DNA of 64,000 nucleotides from Rebecca billardiae RCC1528 (lineage: Eukaryota > Haptophyta). The translations under genes were made by a program, and so were the position numbers. Positions 12,217 through 24,500 of this stretch are shown in pieces; within the stretch, counting starts at the first letter, position 1, and each line of letters starts with the position of its first letter. Below the pieces are notes generated by a model that saw nothing but the letters and a program-made list of their open reading frames with translations, was not told the DNA's origin and did not search any database. The stretch lies in the NCBI GenBank assembly GCA_965240325.2, contig OZ251230.1:2728001-2792000 (forward strand), in the 5' to 3' direction.

Positions 12217-15200
12217 GAGCTCAATCCACGCCGCGCCGTCGGCAGGCGAGCCGGCGGCACCGGCACCGGGCGGCGCAACGTCCGGCGGCAGCGTGTCCGC
12301 GCGCACGCGCGCCGCCGCGAGCCCCACGGCCGCCCCCGCCAGCCGCACGGGCGCCTCCCCCGGCAGCGCGCCGCTGAGCATTGCCCGCGCCAGCCAGCCC
12401 GCCAGCTGCAGCGCCGCCAGCCCGATCTGGACCGAGTCGGCGGGCGCGACGGCGCTGGTGGCGTTGGCGAGCAGCGCGCGGTCGGCGAGCCGGATGAGCG
12501 CTGCGGCGCTGGGGGCGTCGATGCCCTCGCCGCCCTCGTGCGCGCCGCGCGCCAGCGCCGCCGCCTGCTCGAGCACCGACGCCTGCGCGCCGCCGTCCTC
12601 CGACAGCAGCGCGCCGCGCGCCGCCGCGCCGACCGCCTCGAGCGCGGCCGCGTGCTGCGCGCGCGCTGCCGCGCCGGGGCCGGCGAGCGCGCCGGCCTCG
12701 CGCGTGAGCGCGAGCAGCGCGCCCGCGGGCGGCGCCGCCGACGCGTCGAGCCCCGCCACCGTCGAGACCAGCCGCAGCGCGCCCGGCGCGTCCGTGCGCT
12801 CGAGCGCCGCGCGCGCCCGAGCCAGCAGCGTCGCGGCCAGCGCGCCGCCGTCGTCGGCGTCGCTCGCGCCCGGCGCGACCTCGAGCGCCGCGCTCGCGCG
12901 CGCCTCGGCGCCGCGCGCGTCGGAGACGCGCACGCGCACGCGAAGCCGGCCGGGCGGCAGCACCACGCCCGTGAGCGACGGGCTGTCCGCGCGCGGGCCG
13001 CTCAGAAGCGGCACGGCCGCGCGCGCACCGCCGCCGCCGCCGCCGAGCGCCGCGTCCGCGTGCGCGTGCGCGTGCGCGTACTCAAATGCGTACCGCAGCG
13101 GCAGGTCGTCCGCGTCGTCGTCGGCCCAGCCGCGCGCGCTCAGCGTCAGCTCGGCGCCGAGCTCCACGCGCGCGCCGTCCGCGAGCAAGCCGCCGCCCGC
13201 GTCCGCGCGCACGTCGAGCGCGCCGCCAAACGGCGGGCGGTTGACGCTCACGCGCACGGCCGCGCCGCCCGCCCCCGCCTCGGGCAGCGAGACGTCGGCC
13301 ACGCGCAGCTCGAACACGTACTCGGCGCCGGGCGCGAGCGCGCCGCTTCGGAACGCGAGGGCGCGCGAGGCGCCGCCCGTCGTCGTGACCGACGCCGTGT
13401 CGCTCAGGTTGAGCGGCGCGGGCGCGAGCGCGCCGCCCGCGCCCACGAGCCACGCGCGCCACTCGAAAGCATACGCGCCGCCGCCGCCGCCCGCCGCCGC
13501 CGCCGCCGTCGGCTCGCGCGCCTCGATCGCCAGCCGCTCGGTGGGGAGGCGCCAGCTGGGGTTGTACACGGTGCGCGGCAGCGGCAGCAGCGCCACGCCG
13601 GGCGGCGAGCCCGCCGCCACCTCCACCGCCATCGTCGCGCTCGACTCCGCCGCCTCCGCCGCCGCGCCGCCCGGCCGCGCGACGCGCACGCGCACGGAGT
13701 ACGCGCCGGCCGGGAGCGCGCGCGCGGGGATGGTGAGCACGCCCGCGGGGGAGGCCGTGGCGTTGGGCGGGAGCGGCAGCGCCGAGCCCGCGCCCAGCCC
13801 GCCACCGCCACCAGCGCCCTCGTCCCGCCGCAGCAGCAGCCACTCGAACGCCAGCAGCGCCGCCTGCGCGCGCTCGGCCGCGCCGCCCTCACGGCCTGCC
13901 GAAGGGTCGTAGCTGGCGGACGCGTCGGCGACGACGGGCTCGTCCGCGCCGAACGTGCGCGCGTCGGCGGCGAGCACGGCGACGGGCGGCGCGCGGCGCA
14001 CCGCGATCGTCGCGCGCGCGCTCGAGCGCGCGCCCGGCTCGTCCGCCATGCTGGCCAGCACCTCGAGCTCGTAGGCAAAGCCGGCGCGCAGCGCGTGCGC
14101 CGGCAGAGCCAGCCGCGCGCCGCGCGCGAGCGCGCGCGCGCTCAGGTCGGGCAGCGGCGCGGGCGCGGCGGCGGCGGCGGGCGCGTCGAGCGGCGTCGCG
14201 CCGAGCACGCGCCAGCTCAGCACCACGCGCTCGCCGCGCGCCGCGGGCCAGCACGGCGGCAGCTGCTGCACGCGCGCCGAGAGCTCAAGCGGCCGGTCGG
14301 CGCGCACGGCGCCGGCGGGCGTGCCGAGCAGCGCCACGCTGGGCGCCGGCGTGCGCGCGCGCCGCACCTCGGCCCACGCGAGCTCGGAGGGCACGCCGAG
14401 GAAGGAGGTGACGCGCAGCGCGACCACGTACCCTCGCGCGGACGTGGCGGCGGGCAGCTCGCCCACGCGCACGCTCGACGCGGACGGCGGCAGCGCGCGC
14501 AGCGCGGCCTCGACGCGCGCCGCGCCCGCGCCCGCCGCGCCGCCGTCGAGCCCCCAGCTGTACGAGGGCGGCACGACGCCGCCGGCGCTCGACGCGGTGC
14601 CGTCGAAGGCGAGCGACTCGTTGGCGCACGGCGAGAGCGCCGCGGGCGCGCGCAGCACCGCCACGGGCGTCGGGCACGGCGCGTCGCCGCACGGCGCGTC
14701 CGGGTCGACGGTGGCGGATGCGGCCTCGTTGCCCGCGAGCGCAGCGGCGGCGCACGCGGCCCACGCGCACGCCGCGGGCCGCACCGCGCCCGCGCGCACG
14801 CCGACGCGCATGCCGGGCGCGGCGTGCGTGTCCGCGCTCAGCCGCACGGCGAGCGTCGAGTCGTCCCGCCAGTAGCACCGCGCCCACGCCGCCGCCGCCG
14901 CCTCGGTGTCTGCGTCCTCTGCAGGGGGCGCGTCCGCGCCCGCGCCCGCGCCGTCCGCACCGTCTGCGGCCGCGTCGCCGCGCAGCAGCGCGAGCGTCTC
15001 GTCGTCGAGCAGCGGCGCGCACGGGCCGAGGCCGCCGCCCATACCCGCGCGGTCGGTCGGCTGCGCGTCGAAGCGCAGCAGCAGCGCCGCGCCGCTCGCC
15101 GGGTCAAAGTGCGCACCCTCGAGCGCGGGCGCGTGCGGCGAGGGCTCAAAGGAGAAGCGCACCGCGCCCGGCCCGCCCGGCGTGCGCGGCGACCACTGCT

Positions 15201-15547
15201 GCCCGTTGAGCGAGACGAAGAGCTGCACGGCGCGCGAGCCGGCGGCGCCGTCCGCGCTGCCGTTCGCCCCCGGCGCGAAGTGCGTCGCCCGCTGCAGCAG
15301 CACGCCGTGCGCGGCCGAGGCCGAGAGCGGTGGCTCGGCTCGCGCGCGCCCAAACGCGACGCGCACGGCCGCGCCGCCGAGGAGCGAGCCGGCGCCCGCC
15401 AGCTGGATGAGCGTGGTGGTGCGCGCCATGCCGCGCGCGGGCGTGACCGACAGCACGCGCAACGCCGCGTCGTCGTAGTACCGGAACGAGACGGCCGCCG
15501 ACGCCGTGCGGCCGACGATGACGCCCGCCGCGCCGCCGCCGCCATTG

Positions 15548-15590
<43 letters not shown>

Positions 15591-18500
15591 GCTCCTCCGC
15601 CCGCACGCCGAGCTCGAGCGCGAGCGGCCCGGCCGCGCTGCCCGGCGGCAGCACGCAGCGCGCGCGGCTCGTGCCGTTCAGCGCGCGCAGCAGCTCGGCG
15701 CGCGCGGCGCACGCCTCGCCGCTGTGCTCGGGCAGCAAGCAGCACAGCGCGGAGCCGGCCGCGGCGGCGAGCTCAAAGCCTGCGCCGCTCAGCGTGACGA
15801 CGGTGCCGCCGGACAGAGGGCCGGAGTCGGGCTCGACGGCGGCCAGCGAGACGTCGGCGGCGAAGTCGAAGAGGCGCAGCGAGGGCGGGCCGAACAGCGC
15901 CGGCACGACCGCCCCGCCCGCGCCGGGCGCGCCCAGCCACAGCGAGAGCACGTACTCGCCCGCGCCGAGCGCGGCGCCGGCCGCGCCGCCGGCCGCGGCC
16001 GCCCCGCACGCCCACTGGCCGAGCGGCAGCGCGCACGCCGCCGCCTCCTCGTGCAGCAGCGTGCCGTTGAGCGTGAGCAGCGGCGCCGAGGCGCCGCTCT
16101 GTATGCGCGCGGCCGTCGTCGGCTCGCCCCGCGGCCCCGCCGCCGCGTGCAGCGTGCACGCCACCCGCTCGGACGCGCCCGCGTCCGCGACAAAGCCGCG
16201 GCCGGCCACGGTGAGCGTGGTGGTGGTGGTGGGCGCGGCCGACCCGTCCGCGCACGCCAGCCGCCGCCGCGCAGCGCCGCCCTCGCCGTCCGCGCGCGGG
16301 CCGAGCGGGACGGTGCTGGGCGAGAGGCCGAGGACGAGGGCGCGCAGCAGCGGCGGCGGCGGCGGCGGCGGCGCGGACGGCGGCGCGGACGGCGGCAGGC
16401 TCGGCGGAGACGGCGGCGGGAAGGGCTCGGCGCGCGGCGGCGGCGGAGGGCGCGGCGGCGGGCGGGGCGGCGCGCGCGGCGGCGGCGAGGGCGGAGGGCT
16501 CGGCGGCGGCGCGGGCGGCGGGCTCGGCGGTGGGCTCGGCGGCGGCGCGGGCGGCGCGCGCGGCGGCGGCGACGGCGGAGGGCGCGGCGGCGGCGAGGGC
16601 GGTGGGCTCGGCGGCGCGGGCGGCGGGAAGGGCTCGGTGCGCGGCGGCGGCGGCGGCCGCGGCGGCGCGCTCGGTGGCGGCTGCGGCGGCCGCGGCGGCG
16701 GCCGCGACGGCGGCGGGCTGGGAGGCGGCGACGGCGGAGCACGCGGCTGGGGCGACGGCGGCGGGCTCGGCGGCGGGCTGGGAGGCGGCGACGGCGGCGG
16801 GGATGGTGGCCGTGGCGGAGGGAACGGCTCGGTGCGCGGCGGAGGCGGTGGCAGCGGTGGCGGGCGCGGCGGCGGGCGCGACGGCGGCTGGCGAGGCGGG
16901 CTCGGGGGCGGGCTCGGGGGTGGAGCCGGCGGCGGCAACGGCGCGGGGCCCGGCGGCGGCGCGGGCACGAGCGCAGGCGGTGGAGACGGCGGAGGGCTTG
17001 GAGGCGGGCTCGGCGGAGACGCCGGCGGTGGGGACGGCGGCGGACTGGGCGGCGGGTGCGGCGGAGGCGAGGGCGGCGGCCTTGGTGGCGGCGCGGGGGG
17101 GGGCGAGGGCGGCAGGCTCGGCGGTGGCAACGGAGGCGGCGAGGGCGGCGGGCTCGGAGGCGGCGAGGGCGGCGGGCTCGGCGGCGGCGAGGGCGGCGGG
17201 CTCGGCGGCGGGCTCGGCGGTGGGCTCGGTGGCGGCGACGGTGGTGGGCTTGGCGGCGGAGACGGTGGCGGCGAGGGCGGTGGGCTCGGCGGCGGGCTCG
17301 GCGGCGGCGACGGCGGCGGGCTCGGCGGTGGCGAAGGCGGCGGCGAGGGCGGTGGGCTTGGAGGCGGCGAGGGCGGCGGACTCGGCGGCGGTGAGGGCGG
17401 CGGGCTGGGTGGTGGGCTTGGCGGCGGGCTCGGCGGCGGGCTCGGCGGTGGCGACGGTGGCGGGCTCGGCGGCGGGCTCGGCGGCGGCGAGGGCGGAGGG
17501 CTTGGCGGTGGCGATGGCGGCGGCGACGGTGGCGGACTCGGCGGCGGGCTCGGTGGCGGGTTCGGCGGCGGGCTCGGCGGCGGAGAGGGCGGCGGGCTCG
17601 GAGGGGGCGAGGGCGGTGGGCTCGGCGGTGGCGATGGTGGCGGCGACGGTGGTGGGCTCGGAGGCGGCGAGGGCGGTGGGCTCGGCGGCGGGGACGGCGG
17701 CGGCGAGGGCGGCGGGCTTGGCGGCGGGGACGGCGGTGGGGATGGCGGTGGGCTTGGTGGTGGGCTCGGCGGCGGGCTGGGTGGTGGAGACGGCGGCGGG
17801 CTCGGCGGCGGCGAGGGCGGCGGGCTTGGCGGCGGAGACGGTGGCGGCGAGGGCGGTGGGCTCGGCGGCGGGCTCGGCGGCGGCGACGGCGGTGGGCTCG
17901 GCGGTGGCGACGGTGGCGGCGAGGGGGGTGGGCTCGGCGGCGGCGAGGGCGGTGGGCTCGGCGGCGGGGACGGCGGCGGGGACGGCGGCGGGCTCGGCGG
18001 CGGCGACGGCGGCGGGCTCGGCGGCGGGCTTGGCGGCGGCGAGGGCGGCGGGCTCGGCGGCGGCGAGGGCGGCGGGCTTGGGGGCGGGCTCGGTGGCGGC
18101 GACGGCGGCGGGCTCGGCGGCGGGCTTGGCGGCGGCGAGGGCGGCGGGCTTGGCGGCGGGCTCGGCGGGGGCGACGGCGGTGGGCTCGGCGGCGGTGATG
18201 GTGGCGGGCTCGGCGGTGGCGACGGCGGTGGGCTCGGCGGCGGCGAGGGCGGCGGGGACGGCGGTGGGCTCGGGGGCGGGCTCGGAGGCGGGCTCGGTGG
18301 TGGGCTCGGCGGCGGCGAGGGCGGCGGGCTTGGCGGCGGGCTCGGCGGGGGCGACGGTGGCGGCGACGGTGGTGGGCTCGGCGGCGGCGAAGGTGGCGGG
18401 CTTGGCGGCGGCGAGGGCGGCGGGGACGGCGGTGGGCTCGGGGGCCGGCTCGGAGGCGGGCTCGGTGGTGGGCTCGGCGGCGGCGAGGGCGGCGGGCTTG

Positions 18501-21500
18501 GCGGCGGGCTCGGCGGGGGCGACGGTGGCGGCGACGGTGGTGGGCTCGGCGGCGGCGAAGGTGGCGGGCTTGGCGGCGGGCTCGGCGGCGGCGAAGGTGG
18601 CGGGCTTGGCGGCGGGCTCGGCGGCGGGCTTGGCGGCGGCGAGGGCGGCGGGCTCGGCGGCGGGCTCGGCGGGGGCGACGGCGGTGGGCTCGGCGGCGGC
18701 GAGGGCGGCGGGGACGGCGGTGGGCTCGGGGGCGGGCTCGGAGGCGGGCTCGGCGGTCGGCTCGGCGGCGGCGAGGGCGGCGGGCTTGGTGGCGGCGACG
18801 GTGGTGGGCTCGGCGGCGGCGAAGGCGGCGGGCTCGGCGGCGGCGAGGGCGGCGGGCTCGGCGGCGGCGAGGGCGGTGGGCTCGGCGGCGGGCTCGGCGG
18901 CGGCGAGGGCGGCGGGCTCGGCGGCGGCGAGGGCGGCGGGCTTGGGGGCGGGCTTGGGGGCGGGCTTGGCGGCGGGGACGGCGGCGGCGACGGCGGCGGG
19001 CTCGGCGGCGGGGACGGCGGTGGGCTCGGTGGCGGGCTCGGCGGCGGGCTCGGTGGCGGACTTGGCGGCGGGCTTGGCGGAGGCGATGGCGGTGGACTCG
19101 GCGGTGGCGACGGTGGCGGGCTCGGCGGCGGGCTCGGCGGCGGGCTCGGTGGCGGACTTGGCGGCGGGCTTGGCGGAGGCGATGGCGGTGGACTCGGCGG
19201 TGGCGACGGTGGCAGCGATGGTGGTGGGCTAGGCGGCGGCGAAGGAGGAGGGCTTGGCGGCGGCGACGGCGGCGGCGACGGTGGCGGGCTCGGCGGAGGG
19301 CTTGGTGGTGGAGACGGTGGCGGGCTTGGCGGCGGGGACGGCGGCGGGCTCGGAGGCGGGCTCGGCGGCGGGCTGGGCGGTGGGAACGGTGGCGGCGATG
19401 GTGGCGGGCTTGGCGGCGGCGACGGCGGTGGGCTTGGCGGTGGCGAGGGCGGTGGCGACGGCGGCGGGCTCGGTGGCGGCAGCGGTGGAGGGCTTGGTGG
19501 CGGTGACGGCGGTGGACTCGGCGGTGGTGACGGTGGTGGATTCGGTGGTGGCGAAGGCGGCGGGCTCGGGGGCGGGCTGGGCGGCGGGCTCGGCGGCGGG
19601 CTTGGAGGCGGCGAGGGCGGTGGGCTCGGCGGCGGCGACGGAGGAGGGCTCGGCGGCGGCGATGGTGGCGGCGAAGGCGGTGGCCTAGGCGGCGGACTTG
19701 GCGGCGGGGAGGGCGGGGGTGAGGGTGGCGGGCTGGGTGGCGGGCTGGGCGGCGGCAAAGGCGGTGGCGACGGCGGCGGGCTCGGCGGCGGCGATGGCGG
19801 CGGGCTTGGCGGCGGGCTCGGCGGTGGGCTCGGCGGCGGCGGCGACGGTGGCGGCGAGGGCGGCGGTGAGGGCGGCGGCGAGGGCGGCGGGCTCGGCGGC
19901 GGTGAGGGTGGCGGCGACGGCGGCGGTGAGGGCGGCGGGCTTGGCGGCGGCAAAGGCGGCGGGCTCGGCGGCGGGCTCGGCGGCGGGCTCGGCGGCGGCG
20001 GGCTCGGCGGTGGCGAGGGCGGCGGCGAGGGCGGCGGCGACGGTGGTGGCGAGGGCGGCGGGCTGGGCGGTGGCGATGGCGGCGGACTTGGCGGCGGGCT
20101 CGGCGGCAGGCTCGGAGGCGGGCTGGGCGGTGGGCTGGGCGGCGGAGAGGGCGGTGGCGGGCTCGGCGGCGGCGACGGCGGCGGGCTCGGCGGTGGCGAC
20201 GGCGGCGGGCTCGGCGGCGGCGAAGGCGGCGGGCTCGGCGGCGGCGAAGGCGGTGGGCTCGGCGGCGGCGGCGACGGTGGCGGCGAGGGCGGCGGTGAGG
20301 GCGGCGGCGAGGGCGGCGGGCTCGGCGGCGGCGAGGGTGGCGGCGACGGCGGCGGTGAGGGCGGCGGGCTTGGCGGCGGCGAAGGCGGCGGGATCGGCGG
20401 CGGGCTCGGCGGCGGGCTCGGCGGCGGCGGGCTCGGCGGTGGCGAGGGCGGCGGCGAGGGCGGCGGCGACGGTGGTGGCGAGGGCGGCGGGCTAGGCGGT
20501 GGCGACGGCGGCGGACTTGGCGGCGGGCTCGGAGGCGGGCTCGGAGGCGGGCTGGGCGGTGGGCTGGGCGGCGGAGAGGGCGGTGGCGGGCTCGGCGGCG
20601 GCGACGGCGGCGGGCTCGGCGGTGGCGACGGCGGCGGGCTCGGCGGCGGTGATGGCGGCGGGCTTGGCGGCGGGCTCGGCGGTGGGCTCGGCGGCGGTGG
20701 CGACGGTGGCGGCGAGGGCGGCGGTGAGGGCGGCGGCGAGGGCGGCGGGCTCGGCGGGGGCGAGGGTGGCGGCGAAGGCGGCGGTGAGGGCGGCGGGCTT
20801 GGCGGCGGCGAAGGCGGCGGGCTCGGCGGCGGGCTCGGCGGTGGGCTCGGCGGCGGCGGGCTCGGCGGTGGCGACGGCGGCGGCGAGGGCGGCGGCGACG
20901 GTGGTGGCGAGGGCGGCGGGCTCGGCGGGGGCGACGGCGGCGGACTTGGCGGCGGGCTCGGAGGCGGGCTCGGAGGCGGGCTGGGCGGTGGGCTCGGCGG
21001 CGTAGAGGGCGGTGGCGGGCTCGGCGGTGGCGACGGCGGCGGGCTCGGCGGCGGCGACGGCGGCGGGCTCGGCGGCGGGCTCGGCGGTGGGCTCGGCGGC
21101 GGGCTCGGCGGCGGGCTCGGCGGCGGCGGCGACGGTGGCGGCGACGGCGGCGGTGAGGGTGGCGGCGAGGGCGGTGGGCTCGGCGGGGGCAAGGGTGGCG
21201 GCGAGGGCGGCGGTGAGGGCGGCGGGCTCGGCGGTGGCGACGGCGGCGGCAACGGCGGCGGGCTCGGCGGCGGGCTCGGCGGCGGCGGGCTCGGCGGTGG
21301 CGACGGCGGTGGCGAGGGCGGCGGCGAGGGCGGCGGGGAGGGCGGCGGACTCGGCGGTGGCGACGGTGGCGGGCTTGGCGGCGGGCTCGGCGGCGGCGGG
21401 CTCGGTGGTGGGCTCGGCGGCGGGCTCGGCGGCGGCGAGGGCGGCGGGCTTGGCGGCGGCGAGGGCGGTGGGCTTGGAGGCGGGCTGGGGGGTGGGCTTG

Positions 21501-24500
21501 GTGGCGGGCTCGGTGGCGGGCGTGGCGGCGGTGATGGCGGCGGGCTCGGCGGCGGCGGGCTTGGCGGCGGGGACGGTGGCGGGCTCGGCGGTGGCGATGG
21601 TGGCGGCGATGGCGGCGGGGACGGCGGAGGCGACGGCGGCGGGCTTGGTGGCGGGCTCGGCGGGGGCGGGCTCGGCGGCGGGCTCGGCGGCGGTGAGGGT
21701 GGTGGGCTTGGCGGCGGGCGTGGTGGCGGGCTCGGCGGCGGGCTTGGCGGTGGCGATGGTGGCGGGCTTGGCGGTGGCGACGGCGGTGGTGAGGGCGGAG
21801 GGCTTGGCGGCGGCGATGGTGGCGGTGGGCTCGGCGGCGGGCTCGGCGGCGGGCTCGGCGGTGGCGACGGTGGCGGGCTTGGCGGCGGGCTAGGCGGCGG
21901 GCTCGGCGGTGGCGAAGGTGGTGGCGCGGGCGGCGGCGGGCTCGGCGGTGGCGATGGCGGCGGTGAGGGCGGTGGCGACGGTGGCGGCGACGGCGGCGGC
22001 GACGGCGGCGGCGACGGCGGCGGCGACGGTGGCGGGCTCGGTGGCGGCGGGCTCGGCGGGGGCGAGGGCGGTGGCGAGGGCGGCGGGCTGGGCGGCGGCG
22101 AGGGCGGCGGCGAGGGCGGCGGGCTCGGAGGTGGCCTGGGTGGCGGTGACGGCGGTGGTGATGGCGGAGGCGATGGTGGCGGGCTCGGTGGCGGTGAGGG
22201 CGGCGGGCTCGGCGGCGGGCTCGGTGGTGGCGACGGGGGCGGGCTCGGCGGTGGTGACGGCGGCGGGGAGGGCGGAGGGCTTGGTGGCGGCGATGGCGGT
22301 GGTGGGCTCGGCGGCGGGCTCGGCGGTGGTGACGGCGGCGGGCTCGGCGGCGGGCTTGGCGGAGGCGACGGTGGTGGGCTCGGCGGTGGCGATGGAGGCG
22401 GCGAGGGTGGCGGTGACGGCGGAGGCGATGGCGGCGGGCTTGGAGGCGGGCTTGGCGGGGGCGGGCTCGGCGGTGGGCTCGGCGGCGGGCTCGGCGGCGG
22501 GCTTGGCGGCGGTGAGGGCGGCGGGCTCGGCGGCGGGCTCGGCGGTGGCGACGGGGGCGGGCTCGGCGGTGGGGAGGGCGGTGGGGAGGGCGGAGGGCTC
22601 GGTGGTGGGCTGGGCGGCAGTGGGCTCGGGGGCGGGCTCGGCGGTGGCGACGGCGGCGGGCTCGGCGGCGGGCTTGGCGGTGGCGACGGTGGTGGGCTCG
22701 GCGGTGGCGATGGAGGCGGCGAGGGTGGCGGTGACGGCGGAGGCGATGGCGGCGGGCTTGGAGGCGGGCTTGGCGGGGGCGGGCTCGGCGGTGGGCTCGG
22801 CGGCGGTGAAGGCGGCGGGCCTGGCGGCGGTGAGGGCGGCGGGCTCGGCGGTGGACTTGGTGGTGGCGACGGTGGCGGGCCCGGCGGCGGTGACGGTGGT
22901 GGCGAGGGCGGAGGGCTCGGTGGTGGCGACGGAGGTGGGGACGGGGGCGGCGGGCTCGGAGGTGGGCTCGGCGGCGGCAAGGGCGGCGGGCTTGGCGGCG
23001 GGCTTGGCGGCGGCGGGCTCGGGGGCGGGCTTGGCGGTGGCGACGGTGGCGGGATCGGAGGTGGGCTCGGCGGTGGCGAGGGCGGTCGAGACGGCGGCGG
23101 ACTCGGCGGCGGGCTGGGAGGCGGCGGACTGGGCGGCGGGCTCGGCGGAGGCGAGGGTGGCGGGCTGGGCGGCGGGCTCGGTGGTGGACTGGGCGGCGGG
23201 CTCGGCGGCGGGCTCGGCGGCGGGCTGGGAGGCGGCGGGCTCGGCGGCGGGCTCGGCGGCGGGCTCGGCGGCGGGCTCGGCGGCGGCGACGGCGGCGGGC
23301 TTGGCGGTGGGCGAGGCGGCGGGCTCGGAGGCGGCGATGGTGGCGGGCTGGGCGGCGGTGACGGCGGCGGTGACGGCGGCGGCGGGCTCGGTGGCGGGCT
23401 CGGTGGCGGCGAGGGCGGCGGCGAGGGCGGCGGCGAGGGCGGCGGGCTCGGTGGCGAGCTCGGTGGCGGGCTCGGCGGTGGGCGCGGAGGCGGCGGACTG
23501 GGCGGTGGGCTCGGCGGAGGCGACGGCGGTGGGCTTGGCGGTGGCGAGGGCGGCGGGCTGGGCGGTGGGCTCGGCGGCGGGCTCGGCGGCGGCGATGGTG
23601 GCGGGCTGGGCGGTGGCGACGGCGGCGGTGAGGGCGGCGGTGACGGCGGCGGTGGCGAGGGGGGCGGGCTTGGAGGCGGCGAGGGCGGCGGCGACGGCGG
23701 TGGGCTCGGAGGCGGCGAGGGCGGTGGCGAGGGCGGCGGCGAAGGCGGCGGGCTCGGCGGAGGGCTCGGCGGCGGGCTTGGCGGCGGGCTCGGCGGCGGC
23801 GGGCTGGGCGGCGGGCTCGGCGGGGGCGAGGGCGGCGGGCTTGGCGGCGGGGAGGGCGGCGGAGGCGAGGGCGGCGGCGTGGGCGGCGGCGGCGACGGCG
23901 GCGGCGACGGCGGCGGCGGCGACGGCGGCGGCGAGGGCGGCGGCGACGGCGGCTGCGGCGGCAGGATCTCGACCGGCGGCAGCGCATCGCCCATCGAGCC
24001 GGATGCGAAGCCGATGTTGTCGGGGCTCCCCTGCCCCAGCTCGCCGTGCGAGTCCTCGCCCCAGCTGCGTGGCGTTGGCACACGGCGGGGCGGGGCGGCA
24101 AGGCGCGGGGGCGAGGGGCCGTGAGGCGCGGCGCGGCGCGGGGCGCGCACGTGCGCGGCTGTGCCGGCCGCAGCCGTCTCCACGCGCGGCGCGGCGGCAC
24201 GGCGGCGCGCTGCGCCGGCTGGCGCGCATCGACGCGCCTCCACTCCCGCAGCGCGGGCCAGCCAAGTCCTGCCCTAGCCCTGCCCTAGCCCTGCCCAGGC
24301 GCGGCACGCACGCGCAGCCCGCCACCGCGCCGCCGCGCGTGCCGGGCGGCGGTGCGCGCACCACTTGACGGTGCCGTCGTCGAGCAGCGCGCACACCGAC
24401 CTGTCGAGCGTGTCGAACGCGGCCACGGTGCGCCCCGAGCCCAGCGGGACGGTGGGCAGCGAGGCGCCCATCTCGCCGCTGTTGTCGCCGCGGTAGCTCG

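Noticed and set aside
11158-17394. Plus-strand Arg/Ala-rich frame of 2,078 codons
   Set aside because: Antisense of the REJ/GPS coding region; Arg/Ala-rich translation is typical of shadow frames in GC-rich DNA.
15506-24124. Plus-strand open frame of 2,872 codons, Gly-Gly-Gly-Leu/Glu/Asp-rich
   Set aside because: It is the exact antisense of the SPPP stalk; the minus frame continues on both sides into recognisable RCC1 and TIG/REJ domains, the plus frame does not.
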